A DNA stretch of 13,869 nt. Origin: Schleiferiaceae bacterium (GTDB taxonomy: Bacteria > Bacteroidota > Bacteroidia > Flavobacteriales > Schleiferiaceae). Both the position numbers and the translations under genes were made by a program. Positions 1 to 7,280 of this stretch are shown in pieces. Numbering within the stretch: position 1 is the stretch's first letter; each line of letters starts with the position of its first letter. The stretch covers positions 1 to 13,869 of the forward strand of contig JAURAE010000028.1 of the NCBI GenBank assembly GCA_030829675.1. The letters run 5' to 3'. Below the pieces are notes generated by a model, which saw only the letters and a list, made by a program, of their open reading frames with translations, had not been told where the DNA came from and made no database searches.

Positions 1-537
1 GTATTTGATGGTGGCCAACAGGAAGAATTGGTTGTTATTGAAAAATGGAACGACCTTGTACGTGAGGTTTGGGTTGTCCAATTCTTTGGCCTCAATCAAG
101 GCCGCCTCTATTTCTTTGAATTTATCACCGGAGTTCACTAAGGAATTGGTCACATCTTCCATATAGACCAATTGCTCCACGAACAACCCTGGGTTTTTCA
201 ACTCCTCGTCCATGGAACGCGCCCAGAAACCGTCCTTTAGGTAGTTGTGCTCCATCGAGCTTTGCTTCTGGATCTGGCCGTATCCACAGTGGTGGTTGGT
301 CAAGACGAGTCCTTTGGAAGAAATGAATTCGCCCGTACAGAAACCGCCAAAACTTACGATAGCATCTTTCAAGGAGCTGTGGTTTACGCTGTAAATGTCC
401 TCGGCACTGAGCTCGCAGCCCATCGCTTGCATTTCTGCGATGTTATTGTTCAGGAGCATGGGGATCCACATGCCTTCCTTCGCAGATAATTGGACACTAA
501 AAACTAAGATTGTGATTAGGGTAACGATTTTCTTCAT
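1..537 (-). CDS. S46 family dipeptidyl-peptidase (DPP7/DPP11-like), N-terminal part, cut by window edge
   Basis: This is an open frame of 179 codons starting at ATG 537-535 and running off the left edge without a stop, so the C-terminal part lies outside. Residues 1-19 form a signal peptide (MKKIVTLITILVFSVQLSA). The mature start KEGMWIP, then FGGFCTGE at 64-71 and LVLTNHHCGYGQIQ at 77-90, are hallmark S46 stretches. One of His82/His83, most likely the second, is the catalytic His of the chymotrypsin-like Ser protease fold; the Asp and Ser fall outside. S46 enzymes are periplasmic and release dipeptides from peptide N-termini for amino-acid uptake. DPP7-type (hydrophobic P1) and DPP11-type (acidic P1) cannot be separated here, because the residue deciding specificity lies near the C-terminus. 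AGAAGAG directly before the ATG may act as a ribosome site. The gene diverges from the TlpA-like gene, 42 bases away. Confidence 0.93.
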   Translation of the reverse strand, partial: MKKIVTLITILVFSVQLSAKEGMWIPMLLNNNIAEMQAMGCELSAEDIYSVNHSSLKDAIVSFGGFCTGEFISSKGLVLTNHHCGYGQIQKQSSMEHNYLKDGFWARSMDEELKNPGLFVEQLVYMEDVTNSLVNSGDKFKEIEAALIEAKELDNPNLTYKVVPFFNNNQFFLLATIKY

Positions 538-579
538 CTCTTCTATGTAATTTGCGGAGTGTAAACTTAATCATTAGCA

Positions 580-1653
580 ATGAAGAAATTTCTCCTGGCA
601 GCCCTAAGTGCTGCTTTTTTGGCCGCTTGTTCGGCTCCTGAAGGAACATTCAATCTTTCCATAGATATACCAGAGGCCGGAAACAGCCCTGTGCGCATCT
701 CCCTAGAAGATAACCAAATCCTGTTCGAAGGTGAACTAAATGGCGGTAATCTAGATGTGAATATAGACGACATCCTGCCGCAACACGTAATGGTGCAAAT
801 CGAACAACTCGGCGCACCAGGCATGTACTTCCACGAGGGAACAGATGTTAGTATTGCCTTCGATTCTATCGTAGGGTACAACATCACAGCAGGTGCCTTC
901 CAAGATTCTGTGACCGTTTTCAACCAACGCGGCGAGATTTTTAACAATACCATGGGCATGCTTGAGATCAAGTTCCGTGATGCCATGACGTTGAACGATA
1001 CTGCAGCTCAAGAACAAATTCGCGCAGAGGCAATGAACCTCATCGCGAGCCAATCTAAATCTGTGGTGAAGTTTGCGAAGAACAACAACTTGCTCGGTGC
1101 AGCCATCATCCTCAGTCAAGCTACTTCAGATATCACCTACGAGGATTTCATCCAAGTACGCGACCAAATCTCGGAAGAATACCACGCGTGTCCAGATTAC
1201 GAAAAACTGCAAGCTAAAATCGAAGAACTCGAACGTTCCCAGGTAGGTGCGAACTTCCAAGACTTCACTCAAGCCACCCCTGAAGGTGAGCTATTGAGCA
1301 TCTTGAGCGTCGAAGGAACCTATGTATTGGTAGATTTCTGGGCTTCATGGTGTGGCCCTTGTCGCGCTGCTAACCCAGCATTAGTAGCTGCTTACAACGC
1401 TTACCACGACAAGGGATTCAACATTGTCGGCATTAGCTTGGACCAAGATGCTGAGAAGTGGAAAGCAGGGATTGAGGCCGACGGTTTGCCTTGGCCACAA
1501 GTGAGCGATTTGAACTTTTGGAAAAATGAAATCGCCGTGTACTATGGCATTCAATACATTCCTCAAAACATCTTGTTGGACGATAATGGCGTAATCGTTG
1601 GAAAGAACTTATCGCCAGAAGAGTTGAACAACTTCTTGATGAACAACCTTTAA
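580..1653 (+). CDS. TlpA-like thioredoxin-fold lipoprotein
   Basis: The protein has 357 residues. It starts with a lipoprotein signal (MKKFLLAALSAAFLAAC) with lipobox LAAC, so Cys17 should be lipidated and the protein anchored in the envelope. Residues about 22-110 are beta-rich and resemble the DUF4369-type N-terminal domain common in Bacteroidota TlpA proteins. Residues about 111-220 are helical. Residues about 222-357 are a redoxin/TlpA domain with FWASWCGPCR; the redox pair is Cys258/Cys261, and IPQ with Pro328 is the likely cis-proline loop. The family reduces or rearranges disulfides in exported proteins; the substrate here is unknown. There is one further Cys (204) in the linker. No clear ribosome site is visible before the ATG, as is usual in this phylum. 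It converges with the VWA-like gene, and their stops overlap in the palindrome TTAA at 1650-1653. Confidence 0.9.
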   Translation: MKKFLLAALSAAFLAACSAPEGTFNLSIDIPEAGNSPVRISLEDNQILFEGELNGGNLDVNIDDILPQHVMVQIEQLGAPGMYFHEGTDVSIAFDSIVGYNITAGAFQDSVTVFNQRGEIFNNTMGMLEIKFRDAMTLNDTAAQEQIRAEAMNLIASQSKSVVKFAKNNNLLGAAIILSQATSDITYEDFIQVRDQISEEYHACPDYEKLQAKIEELERSQVGANFQDFTQATPEGELLSILSVEGTYVLVDFWASWCGPCRAANPALVAAYNAYHDKGFNIVGISLDQDAEKWKAGIEADGLPWPQVSDLNFWKNEIAVYYGIQYIPQNILLDDNGVIVGKNLSPEELNNFLMNNL

Positions 1654-3221
1654 ATCAAGCCTTGACGACGGCGGAGTACCCACTCTAATGCGGCAAGCAA
1701 CAATGCAAGTCCCCAGTACCACCACGTGTAGTGCTGGGGATTTTTTATGGCCAATTCCATCGTCTGACGCTCCAATTCCCAAGCGTCATAGGCTGCGGTG
1801 TTGGTGTCGCTAGCGACCCATTGTGCCTTTTGCCTCCACTCGTTCATCAATCTTTGATTGAATGGACGGACGGCTTCAATATCGCCCTCACCCACCACTA
1901 CGCGCTCTTGAGCGACAAATTCTTCACCATCACGAGTCATGGACATTCTTATGTCGAAAGTGCCAGCTGCAGTGAATTGGGTAGTAAAGTCATAGATGCT
2001 AGATTCACTTTCTTCAACCACAGGAACATCTATGAGCTCCTCTCCTTTCCAAATCTCAACCCTACTACTGGCCTGCTTTGGCAAGCCATCTGACCCTATG
2101 AGCGCGAGTGTCCAAGAGGCTTGTTGTCCCTTGAGCGGATTTGAATTTCCACTGTAGGAGATACGAGGCGGTGTGGTACGTGCAATGAATTGGTCCAAAT
2201 AATCCTCAAAAACAGCAATGACTTTTTCATCTTCTAGGGCCGAACGGTACCAGTGCACCTGAGATAAATCCAGCATGCGCTCCTGTGAAGTCCAAAGTTT
2301 TACTTCATGGGGCAATGAGGTTTTTCCAGGCTTGTACACGTGAGTAACATCAAATGCATTGGGCAATCCCCCACTCAACTTCAATACTTCCTTATCCTCG
2401 GGGGCGGACACCTTACCAATGGTAATGATGTTCGAAACCGTGCGTTCATTCACAATACCGTAGCGACGTTTTTTGGCCCAACGGCGCACCATCATTTCAT
2501 GCGGATGCGCAGCATCACTCAAAAGTCCCACTTTACGGTACTCCTTCTCCACTTGGACCCAAACAGTCATCTGATCTATTTGACTACCTGAGGTTGCCAC
2601 AACTTTTACTGCATAGGTGCCCAATACCTCTGGTGCCTTCAACAAACCTTCTACGCCCTGCAGTTGCTGGCCATTCCATTGAACGGTGAGATCAACCTCT
2701 CCTTGAGATAATTGGACCTTAAAAGGAAAGGCAGAACCGGCCACAACACGCGGCGGGACTGAAATACCCTGAACCAAAGACGGTGCATCGAGCGGATTGG
2801 CCGGCATCATGTACATCCCTACTGGCGCAGTAACCGAGGAATGTATTGATTCAATATGCCCATCACCAACATAAATCCAAGGCTGCTGAGCAGGAATGGC
2901 ATCATTAGCATATGGTATGGTCATGCACTGCAACCCCTGTCCTTGGTGTGTATCATGAATCTCCTCTGCAAGACGCATCGCATCACCCTTTACGGAACGA
3001 GAAGTATCCGCTAAAATCCAAAGCACCTGAGGTCGATTTACCTCCTGCTTCCTCTCGAGTGCCGGAGCCAGAATGGCATAGACTAGCAATGCCATCCAAC
3101 CAAAACGAAGAAAAGCCAGAATCCACACGGACTCTGGCTTTTTACTTGATGTATAATATAAAACGAACGCTGCTGCAGCGCCTACAAATAAGGCTATACC
3201 AGCTGCGCCGAGACTTGTCAT
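1650..3221 (-). CDS. VWA-like membrane protein of unknown role, last gene of the fabG cluster
   Basis: I chose ATG 3221-3219, giving 523 residues. Its A is also the last base of the fabG TGA, a one-base overlap (TGATG) typical of translational coupling. A frame extending 26 codons upstream reads wholly inside fabG and is not convincing. Two N-terminal membrane helices (about 5-24 and 33-54) are followed by WILADTSRSVKGD (68-80), which fits a VWA MIDAS DxSxS motif (Asp72, Ser74, Ser76). The following segment is too short for a full VWA fold. A large beta-rich periplasmic part follows, then a C-terminal helix (about 496-515) ending in Arg-rich RRRQ. The layout recalls Bacteroidota and Planctomycetes membrane proteins that mix VWA-like and Ig-like domains, from memory usually longer. 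No function is established by the sequence. It may have an envelope role, since its cluster also carries a SPOR-like protein. Confidence 0.75.
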   Translation of the reverse strand: MTSLGAAGIALFVGAAAAFVLYYTSSKKPESVWILAFLRFGWMALLVYAILAPALERKQEVNRPQVLWILADTSRSVKGDAMRLAEEIHDTHQGQGLQCMTIPYANDAIPAQQPWIYVGDGHIESIHSSVTAPVGMYMMPANPLDAPSLVQGISVPPRVVAGSAFPFKVQLSQGEVDLTVQWNGQQLQGVEGLLKAPEVLGTYAVKVVATSGSQIDQMTVWVQVEKEYRKVGLLSDAAHPHEMMVRRWAKKRRYGIVNERTVSNIITIGKVSAPEDKEVLKLSGGLPNAFDVTHVYKPGKTSLPHEVKLWTSQERMLDLSQVHWYRSALEDEKVIAVFEDYLDQFIARTTPPRISYSGNSNPLKGQQASWTLALIGSDGLPKQASSRVEIWKGEELIDVPVVEESESSIYDFTTQFTAAGTFDIRMSMTRDGEEFVAQERVVVGEGDIEAVRPFNQRLMNEWRQKAQWVASDTNTAAYDAWELERQTMELAIKNPQHYTWWYWGLALLLAALEWVLRRRQGLI

Positions 3222-3967
3222 CAGGTCAACATTCCACCACAAACGTTCATGACTTGACCGGTGATGTAACCGCTCATATCTGACGCCAGGAACAAACAAG
3301 CATTAGCCACATCTTCTGGGCTACCGCCGCGTTTCAATGGAATGCCGTCGCGCCATTGTTGAACAGTCTTTTCGTCCAATACAGCCGTCATCTCAGTCTC
3401 GATAAATCCAGGTGCGATGGCATTACAACGAATGTTGCGTGAACCTAATTCCAATGCCACAGACTTCGTAAAGCCAATGATACCTGCCTTAGAAGCTGCG
3501 TAGTTGGCCTGTCCTGCATTTCCCTTCACACCTACTACTGAGCTGATGTTGACGATAGAGCCCGAGCGTTGCTTTAAGAACGTACGCTGCACCGCTTTAG
3601 TCATGTTGAATACAGAGTTCAAATTCACCTCGATCACACGAGTAAAATCTTCCTCAGTCATGCGCATCAATAGCATGTCCTTAGTGATTCCTGCATTGTT
3701 TACGACAATATCCACGCCGCCGAAGTCCTCAACGACCTGCGCCACTAATGCCTCAGCATCTTCCATCTTAGAAGCATCCGAGCGGTATCCTTTGACAGTA
3801 GTACCGTATTGTTTCAATTCTTCTTCTAGAGCCTGTCCTTTTTCTACAGAACTCAAATAGGTAAAGGCAACATTTGCGCCTTCTTTAGCGAAAGTTTCGG
3901 CAATTCCTTTACCAATACCCTTCGAGGCCCCAGTAATGATGGCCGTTTTTCCTGAAAGTAAACCCAT
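3221..3967 (-). CDS. fabG: 3-oxoacyl-[acyl-carrier-protein] reductase FabG
   Basis: This is a classical short-chain dehydrogenase of 248 residues. The cofactor motif TGASKGIG lies at 12-19 (GxxxGxG) and NNAG at 90-93. The catalytic tetrad can be seen as Asn115, Ser143, Tyr156 and Lys160 (in QANYAASK). Known role: NADPH-dependent reduction of 3-oxoacyl-ACP in the cytosolic FASII elongation cycle. The stretch NISSVVGVKGNAGQANYAASK-like and the C-terminal GGSPEDVAN...GYITGQ are close to the E. coli FabG pattern, which favours true FabG over a general SDR, although SDR substrate cannot be proven from sequence. It starts 5 bases after the SPOR-like gene stop and overlaps the VWA-like gene by one base. 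Unusually, no acpP, fabD or fabF lies beside it. Met at position 1 before GLLSGKTAIITGAS is the natural start. Confidence 0.92.
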   Translation of the reverse strand: MGLLSGKTAIITGASKGIGKGIAETFAKEGANVAFTYLSSVEKGQALEEELKQYGTTVKGYRSDASKMEDAEALVAQVVEDFGGVDIVVNNAGITKDMLLMRMTEEDFTRVIEVNLNSVFNMTKAVQRTFLKQRSGSIVNISSVVGVKGNAGQANYAASKAGIIGFTKSVALELGSRNIRCNAIAPGFIETEMTAVLDEKTVQQWRDGIPLKRGGSPEDVANACLFLASDMSGYITGQVMNVCGGMLT

Positions 3968-3972
3968 ATGAT

Positions 3973-4494
3973 TTAATTAAGTGCGGTTTTATTCGAGAGC
4001 AAACCTACGGCATTATCGTCTTTATACGCAACAATAAAAGCCCGTTCGAATCCCATATTTATGACCAATTCCAAAAATTCCTGTGCTTCCGGAAGGGAAG
4101 CAAATTGGCCTAATTTGATGCGTGTATATGCGCTGTCTTGCGAAAATGACATAGCCGAAAGACCATGGCTTAATTCGCTCATATCCAAATCTTTATACGC
4201 TCCAACTTGAATTGAAAAAACAAGACCAGTAGTGGGCTTTAAAACGGTATCCACTACCTCTCCGTTGCGCCACATTTCAACCTGAATTGCCCCTACTTCT
4301 TCCTCAGAAGGTCCCGAGGGGCGAAGGAATAAAAAGACCGCTATGGCACTCGAAATGACCACCAAGCCCCATGGCAACAAAGCAAGGGCACCCGAAGACT
4401 TCCCTTGTTGGGATTGAGCAACCGCTTTTAACTGGGCATTTTCTTGCTCCAATTTCGCGATACGCTCTTTCGTTTTAGGTGATAGAAATTCCAT
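3973..4494 (-). CDS. SPOR-like domain membrane protein
   Basis: I chose ATG 4494-4492, four bases after the stop of the upstream gene, giving 173 residues. An ATG 18 bases upstream would overlap that gene and adds only MHHCRA. Residues about 6-28 are a charged, heptad-like segment (KTKERIAKLEQENAQLK) that may form a short coiled coil on the cytoplasmic side. A single membrane helix follows (about 37-57). The C-terminal part (about 89-160) matches the SPOR pattern: FSIQVGAY, then YTRIKLGQFASLPEAQEF and a final AFIVAYKD strand. SPOR domains bind glycan strands without stem peptides, typically at division sites, so a periplasmic cell-wall contact is inferred. The linker between membrane and SPOR part is short, about 30 residues. 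It is the second gene of a likely four-gene operon ending in fabG and the VWA-like gene. Confidence 0.72.
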   Translation of the reverse strand: MEFLSPKTKERIAKLEQENAQLKAVAQSQQGKSSGALALLPWGLVVISSAIAVFLFLRPSGPSEEEVGAIQVEMWRNGEVVDTVLKPTTGLVFSIQVGAYKDLDMSELSHGLSAMSFSQDSAYTRIKLGQFASLPEAQEFLELVINMGFERAFIVAYKDDNAVGLLSNKTALN

Positions 4495-4498
4495 AGCT

Positions 4499-4789
4499 CT
4501 ACAGTGGTGCAACTAAGATACCGATGATTGTGCCAATCATGAACAAAATGGTCTGAATAATGAAGCCAATGTTGTTCAAGATCACCAACGCCCAATGCAT
4601 TTCCCCAAAGCGCTTCCAAGTCAGCGGCGGCTTGCTCACTGGGGCCTTCATTCCCTCCTCACGCTCCAACTGAACTTCAGTCTTCACAGCATAAGGCGCT
4701 TGGCACCCACTGCACGTGTACGAGTACTTATCCATGGCTGGATCTACCTCATACCACTGGGTACACTTGGGGCATTTGATTTCTTTCAT
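4499..4789 (-). CDS. Small zinc-ribbon membrane protein
   Basis: The protein has 96 residues from ATG 4789-4787. A longer frame reaches back over the promoter and sucD terminator region and is unlikely. The N-terminus is a treble-clef or zinc-ribbon motif with two CxxC knuckles (CPKC at 6-9, CSGC at 26-29), resembling the zinc-ribbon start of MJ0042-type proteins. A charged linker follows (KTEVQLEREEG), and then one long or two short hydrophobic segments from about 66 to 94 that should span the membrane. The ribbon would then face the cytoplasm. No enzymatic function is visible. It is the first gene of the minus-strand cluster, starting just after the sucD terminator, with only 4 bases to the SPOR-like gene. 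It is a hypothetical protein with a supported reading frame and a supported metal site. Confidence 0.7.
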   Translation of the reverse strand: MKEIKCPKCTQWYEVDPAMDKYSYTCSGCQAPYAVKTEVQLEREEGMKAPVSKPPLTWKRFGEMHWALVILNNIGFIIQTILFMIGTIIGILVAPL

Positions 4790-4793
4790 AGAA

Positions 4794-4801
4794 CGAAGGT
4801 A
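4794..4801 (-). promoter_or_regulatory. Possible -7 box for the zinc-ribbon/SPOR/fabG/VWA cluster
   Basis: Read on the minus strand this is TACCTTCG, one mismatch from the Bacteroidota TAnnTTTG box, ending 4 bases before the start codon at 4789. No TTTG lies at the normal -33 distance; the nearest TTG-containing stretch is only about 13 bases upstream, in the terminator T-tract. The call is weak. It rests on the need for a start point after the strong sucD terminator. Confidence 0.3.
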
Positions 4802-4814
4802 CGGCCAAAGGCAA

Positions 4815-4845
4815 CAAAAAAGCCGCCCCACATAGTGAAGCGGCT
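4815..4845 (-). terminator. Intrinsic terminator of sucD
   Basis: On the minus strand, AGCCGC (4845-4840) pairs with GCGGCT (4826-4821) around a 13-base loop, and a run of T follows directly (A-tract 4816-4821 on the plus strand). It begins about 20 bases after the sucD stop. It should separate sucD transcription from the downstream zinc-ribbon/fabG cluster. Confidence 0.85.
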
Positions 4846-4866
4846 CTATACTTATCAATAGTCTTA

Positions 4867-5739
4867 TTACTTACCCAGCAATTTAGCCATAGCCGTTCCC
4901 AAATCTGCTGGAGAATCAACTACAGTAATACCACAGTCGCGCAAAATAGCCTTCTTGGCAGCCGCTGTATCTTCAGCCCCACCTACGATCGCACCTGCGT
5001 GGCCCATCGTACGTCCTGCCGGTGCAGTTTCACCCGCAATAAACGCTACCACTGGCTTCGTGCCGTTCTCTTTGATCCACTTACCTGCTTCAGCTTCTAG
5101 CTGACCGCCGATCTCACCAATCATGATAATACCTTCAGTCTCCGGGTCGTTCATCAACAACTCCACCGCTTGCTTCGTGGTTGTTCCGATAATAGGATCA
5201 CCACCGATACCAATAGCCGTAGTCTGACCCAAACCAGCTTTCGTACACTGGTCTACTGCTTCATAGGTCAAAGTACCTGATTTACTCACGATACCCACGG
5301 TACCCTTTTTAAAGATGAAACCGGGCATAATACCCACTTTCGCTTCACCAGCCGTCATTACACCCGGACAGTTAGGGCCAATCAACGTACAATCTTTGTC
5401 TTTCAAGTACTCTTTAACTTTCACCATATCCGCTACGGGAATACCTTCTGTGATACAAATGATCACTTTGATACCCGCTTCAGCAGCCTCCATAATACCA
5501 TCAGCAGCAAATGCTGGTGGAATGAAGATGATAGAAGTGTCTGCACCCGCTTTCGCAACGGCATCCGCTACTGTGTTGAATACCGGACGGTCAAGATGGG
5601 TCATGCCTCCTTTTCCTGGAGTCACTCCACCTACAACGTTCGTACCGTACTCAATCATCTGAGTGGCATGGAACGTGCCTTCTTTACCGGTAAAACCTTG
5701 GACAATAATCTTAGAGTCTTTGTTGACTAAAACGCTCAT
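4867..5739 (-). CDS. sucD: Succinyl-CoA ligase [ADP/GDP-forming] subunit alpha
   Basis: The protein has 290 residues from ATG 5739-5737 (MSVLVNKDSKIIVQGFTGKEG), the normal family start and length. The frame is open 24 codons further upstream, but that stretch contains the probable promoter and is not family-like. The CoA-binding Rossmann part carries GFTGKEGTFH (15-24), GGVTPGKGG (37-45) and ITEGIP (96-101). The ligase part carries IGPNCPG (120-126), GEIGG (208-212) and the active-site GHAGAI with phosphohistidine His247. SucCD makes succinate, CoA and ATP or GTP from succinyl-CoA in the TCA cycle. The beta subunit (sucC) is not in this window, so the two are unlinked here, whereas sucCD is an operon in many bacteria. 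A terminator follows, and the gene diverges from mnmE. Confidence 0.97.
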   Translation of the reverse strand: MSVLVNKDSKIIVQGFTGKEGTFHATQMIEYGTNVVGGVTPGKGGMTHLDRPVFNTVADAVAKAGADTSIIFIPPAFAADGIMEAAEAGIKVIICITEGIPVADMVKVKEYLKDKDCTLIGPNCPGVMTAGEAKVGIMPGFIFKKGTVGIVSKSGTLTYEAVDQCTKAGLGQTTAIGIGGDPIIGTTTKQAVELLMNDPETEGIIMIGEIGGQLEAEAGKWIKENGTKPVVAFIAGETAPAGRTMGHAGAIVGGAEDTAAAKKAILRDCGITVVDSPADLGTAMAKLLGK

Positions 5740-5768
5740 TGGAAATCGATTTTCTGTGAAATACTCGG

Positions 5769-5776
5769 CAAATGTA
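5769..5776 (-). promoter_or_regulatory. Probable -7 box for sucD
   Basis: On the minus strand this reads TACATTTG, a perfect TAnnTTTG match. The predicted transcription start about 3 bases later would leave a leader of roughly 25 bases before the ATG at 5739. It also argues against the longer upstream reading of sucD. A -33 element at standard spacing is missing; the nearest TTTG is 26 bases upstream of the box. Confidence 0.5.
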
Positions 5777-5816
5777 CTACCCAAGGCGTAATGGGTTTCC
5801 TTCAAATACAAATTTC

Positions 5817-5845
5817 TTTGCTCATTACTTATCGATGTATCTTTG
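5817..5845 (+). promoter_or_regulatory. Bacteroidota-type promoter of mnmE
   Basis: TTTG at 5817-5820 (-33 box) is followed by a 17-base spacer and TATCTTTG at 5838-5845, a perfect TAnnTTTG -7 box. It ends 4 bases before the mnmE ATG at 5850. With the usual start about 3 bases past the box, the mRNA would begin at or next to the ATG, so it would be leaderless or nearly so. Confidence 0.65.
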
Positions 5846-5849
5846 CGCC

Positions 5850-7229
5850 ATGCTGAGAGACGATATCATATGTGCATTATCCACGCCCCAGGGGGTGGGT
5901 GCGCTAGCGATTATTAGAGTTAGTGGGGCCAATTCCGCCGCACTCCTCTCCCCTTACTTTACCTCGAAGCGCGCACAGAAATTGGGCCTTGAATCCCACC
6001 GAGCCTATTTCGGGGATTACAGCATCGCAAGTGAGCACATTGACGAGGTCCTGATCACTTTCTTTGAAGAAGGCAAGAGCTTCACTGGCGAGGAAAGCTT
6101 TGAAATCAGCTGCCACGGCTCCCCTTATATCGTCGCCCGCATCATGGAAAGCTTGCTCGAAGCCGGATCTCGACTAGCCGATCCAGGTGAATACACCATG
6201 CGTGCCTTCATGAACGGTCGCATGGACCTTGCCCAAGCAGAGGCCGTAGCAGATTTGATTCATGCAGAGAACAAAACCATGCACGATGTGGCTCTGCGTC
6301 AACTCAAAGGGGGCTTCTCCAACGAAATCACCACCTTCAGAGAAGAACTGGTGCATTTCGCTTCGATGATTGAGTTAGAATTAGATTTTAGCGAGGAAGA
6401 TGTAGAATTCGCATCAAGGAAAGATCTACTCGACATGCTGCATTCTCTGAAAACAAAGGTCAATGCGTTGATTGATAGTTTCAAGTACGGAAATGCACTG
6501 AAGAAAGGTATTGCCACTGCGATCCTCGGCGCCCCAAACGCTGGAAAGTCCACCCTACTCAACGCTTTGCTTGGCGAAGACCGCGCCATAGTTAGTTCCA
6601 TTGCGGGTACCACAAGAGATACCGTTGAAGACACCTTTAACTACGGCGGCCTTACCTATCGCTTAATTGACACTGCAGGTATTCGTGAGACAGAAGATTA
6701 TGTGGAGAAAATTGGCATCCAAAAGGCGTTTGAGCAAGCTGAAAAAGCAGATGTTATTTTCTACCTCATTGACGCCACGGCCCCTGAAGCAGATTTAGAG
6801 CAGCGCATTGCACATTTGGAACAATCAGCTTCTCAAGCGGAATTGTTCTTGTGCATCAATAAATCCGATCAAGCGGATACGACAGAAATTCTATCAAGAC
6901 TGAAAGATTCGAATCGACAAATCTTTGAGATAGCCGCAAAAACCAAAGACGGACTAACGGAGCTTTTAACAGCATTGAAAGAAGCAACTGCTTGGACTTC
7001 ACACAGCGCCTCACAAACCATTGTAACGAATGCTCGCCACGCCGATGCTTTGCGCAGAACCGCTTTGGCACTAGATAAAAGTATCGAAGCAGTAGAACTC
7101 AGCATACCTGGGGATTTATTGGCTCAGGACTTACGGTTGGCGCTCGATGGACTAGGCGAAATCACCGGTACAATATCTACCGACGACCTGCTCGCTAACA
7201 TCTTCAGCAAGTTCTGTATAGGGAAGTAA
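5850..7229 (+). CDS. mnmE: tRNA uridine-5-carboxymethylaminomethyl(34) synthesis GTPase MnmE
   Basis: I chose ATG 5850 (MLRDDIICALSTPQGVGALA), giving 459 residues, the normal family length. The frame is open for 26 more codons upstream, but that part covers the promoter and has no family similarity. The N-terminal formyl-THF-binding domain (1-118) has the typical IIRVSG and DPGEYTMRAFMNGRMDL (111-127) stretches. The inserted G domain has G1 GAPNAGKS (227-234), G2 GTTRD (253-257), G3 DTAG (274-277) and G4 NKSD (337-340). The C-terminus ends in FCIGK with the conserved Cys456. With MnmG, MnmE makes the xm5 group on U34 of certain tRNAs in the cytosol and so secures reading of purine-ending codons. 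It diverges from sucD and has its own promoter. Confidence 0.97.
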   Translation: MLRDDIICALSTPQGVGALAIIRVSGANSAALLSPYFTSKRAQKLGLESHRAYFGDYSIASEHIDEVLITFFEEGKSFTGEESFEISCHGSPYIVARIMESLLEAGSRLADPGEYTMRAFMNGRMDLAQAEAVADLIHAENKTMHDVALRQLKGGFSNEITTFREELVHFASMIELELDFSEEDVEFASRKDLLDMLHSLKTKVNALIDSFKYGNALKKGIATAILGAPNAGKSTLLNALLGEDRAIVSSIAGTTRDTVEDTFNYGGLTYRLIDTAGIRETEDYVEKIGIQKAFEQAEKADVIFYLIDATAPEADLEQRIAHLEQSASQAELFLCINKSDQADTTEILSRLKDSNRQIFEIAAKTKDGLTELLTALKEATAWTSHSASQTIVTNARHADALRRTALALDKSIEAVELSIPGDLLAQDLRLALDGLGEITGTISTDDLLANIFSKFCIGK

Positions 7230-7231
7230 AA

Positions 7232-7259
7232 ACCCCTTCAAACCGAAGCTTGAAGGGGT
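7232..7259 (-). terminator. Terminator hairpin between mnmE and the CsgG-like gene
   Basis: A 10-base-pair stem, ACCCCTTCAA (7232-7241) with TTGAAGGGGT (7250-7259), encloses an 8-base loop. On the minus strand it is followed by TTTTT, so it is a good intrinsic terminator for the gene ending at 7281. On the plus strand the hairpin lies 2 bases after the mnmE stop but has no T-run, so it ends mnmE transcripts only weakly, if at all. Confidence 0.8.
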
Positions 7260-7280
7260 CGTTACACAAATTCGTTTGAC

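Noticed and set aside
247..489. 80-codon plus-strand frame inside the S46 peptidase
   Set aside because: The minus-strand frame carries the S46 signatures through this region, so the plus-strand frame is a mirror.
567..1119. Open frames on the minus strand inside the TlpA-like gene
   Set aside because: They are antisense to a well-supported lipoprotein, have no domain likeness, and are composed as expected for a mirrored coding frame.
3504..3860. 118-codon open frame on the plus strand inside fabG
   Set aside because: It is antisense to clear FabG motifs, is Ser/Thr-rich low-complexity, and has no promoter or ribosome site.
5740..5811. 24-codon extension in front of sucD on the minus strand
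   Set aside because: It holds the probable -7 box at 5769-5776, and SucD proteins start with MSVLVNK-like sequence.
5772..5849. N-terminal extension of 26 codons in front of mnmE
   Set aside because: It covers the promoter boxes and lacks family likeness; MnmE proteins begin with a short pre-sequence before the ALSTPQG-type stretch, as found from 5850.
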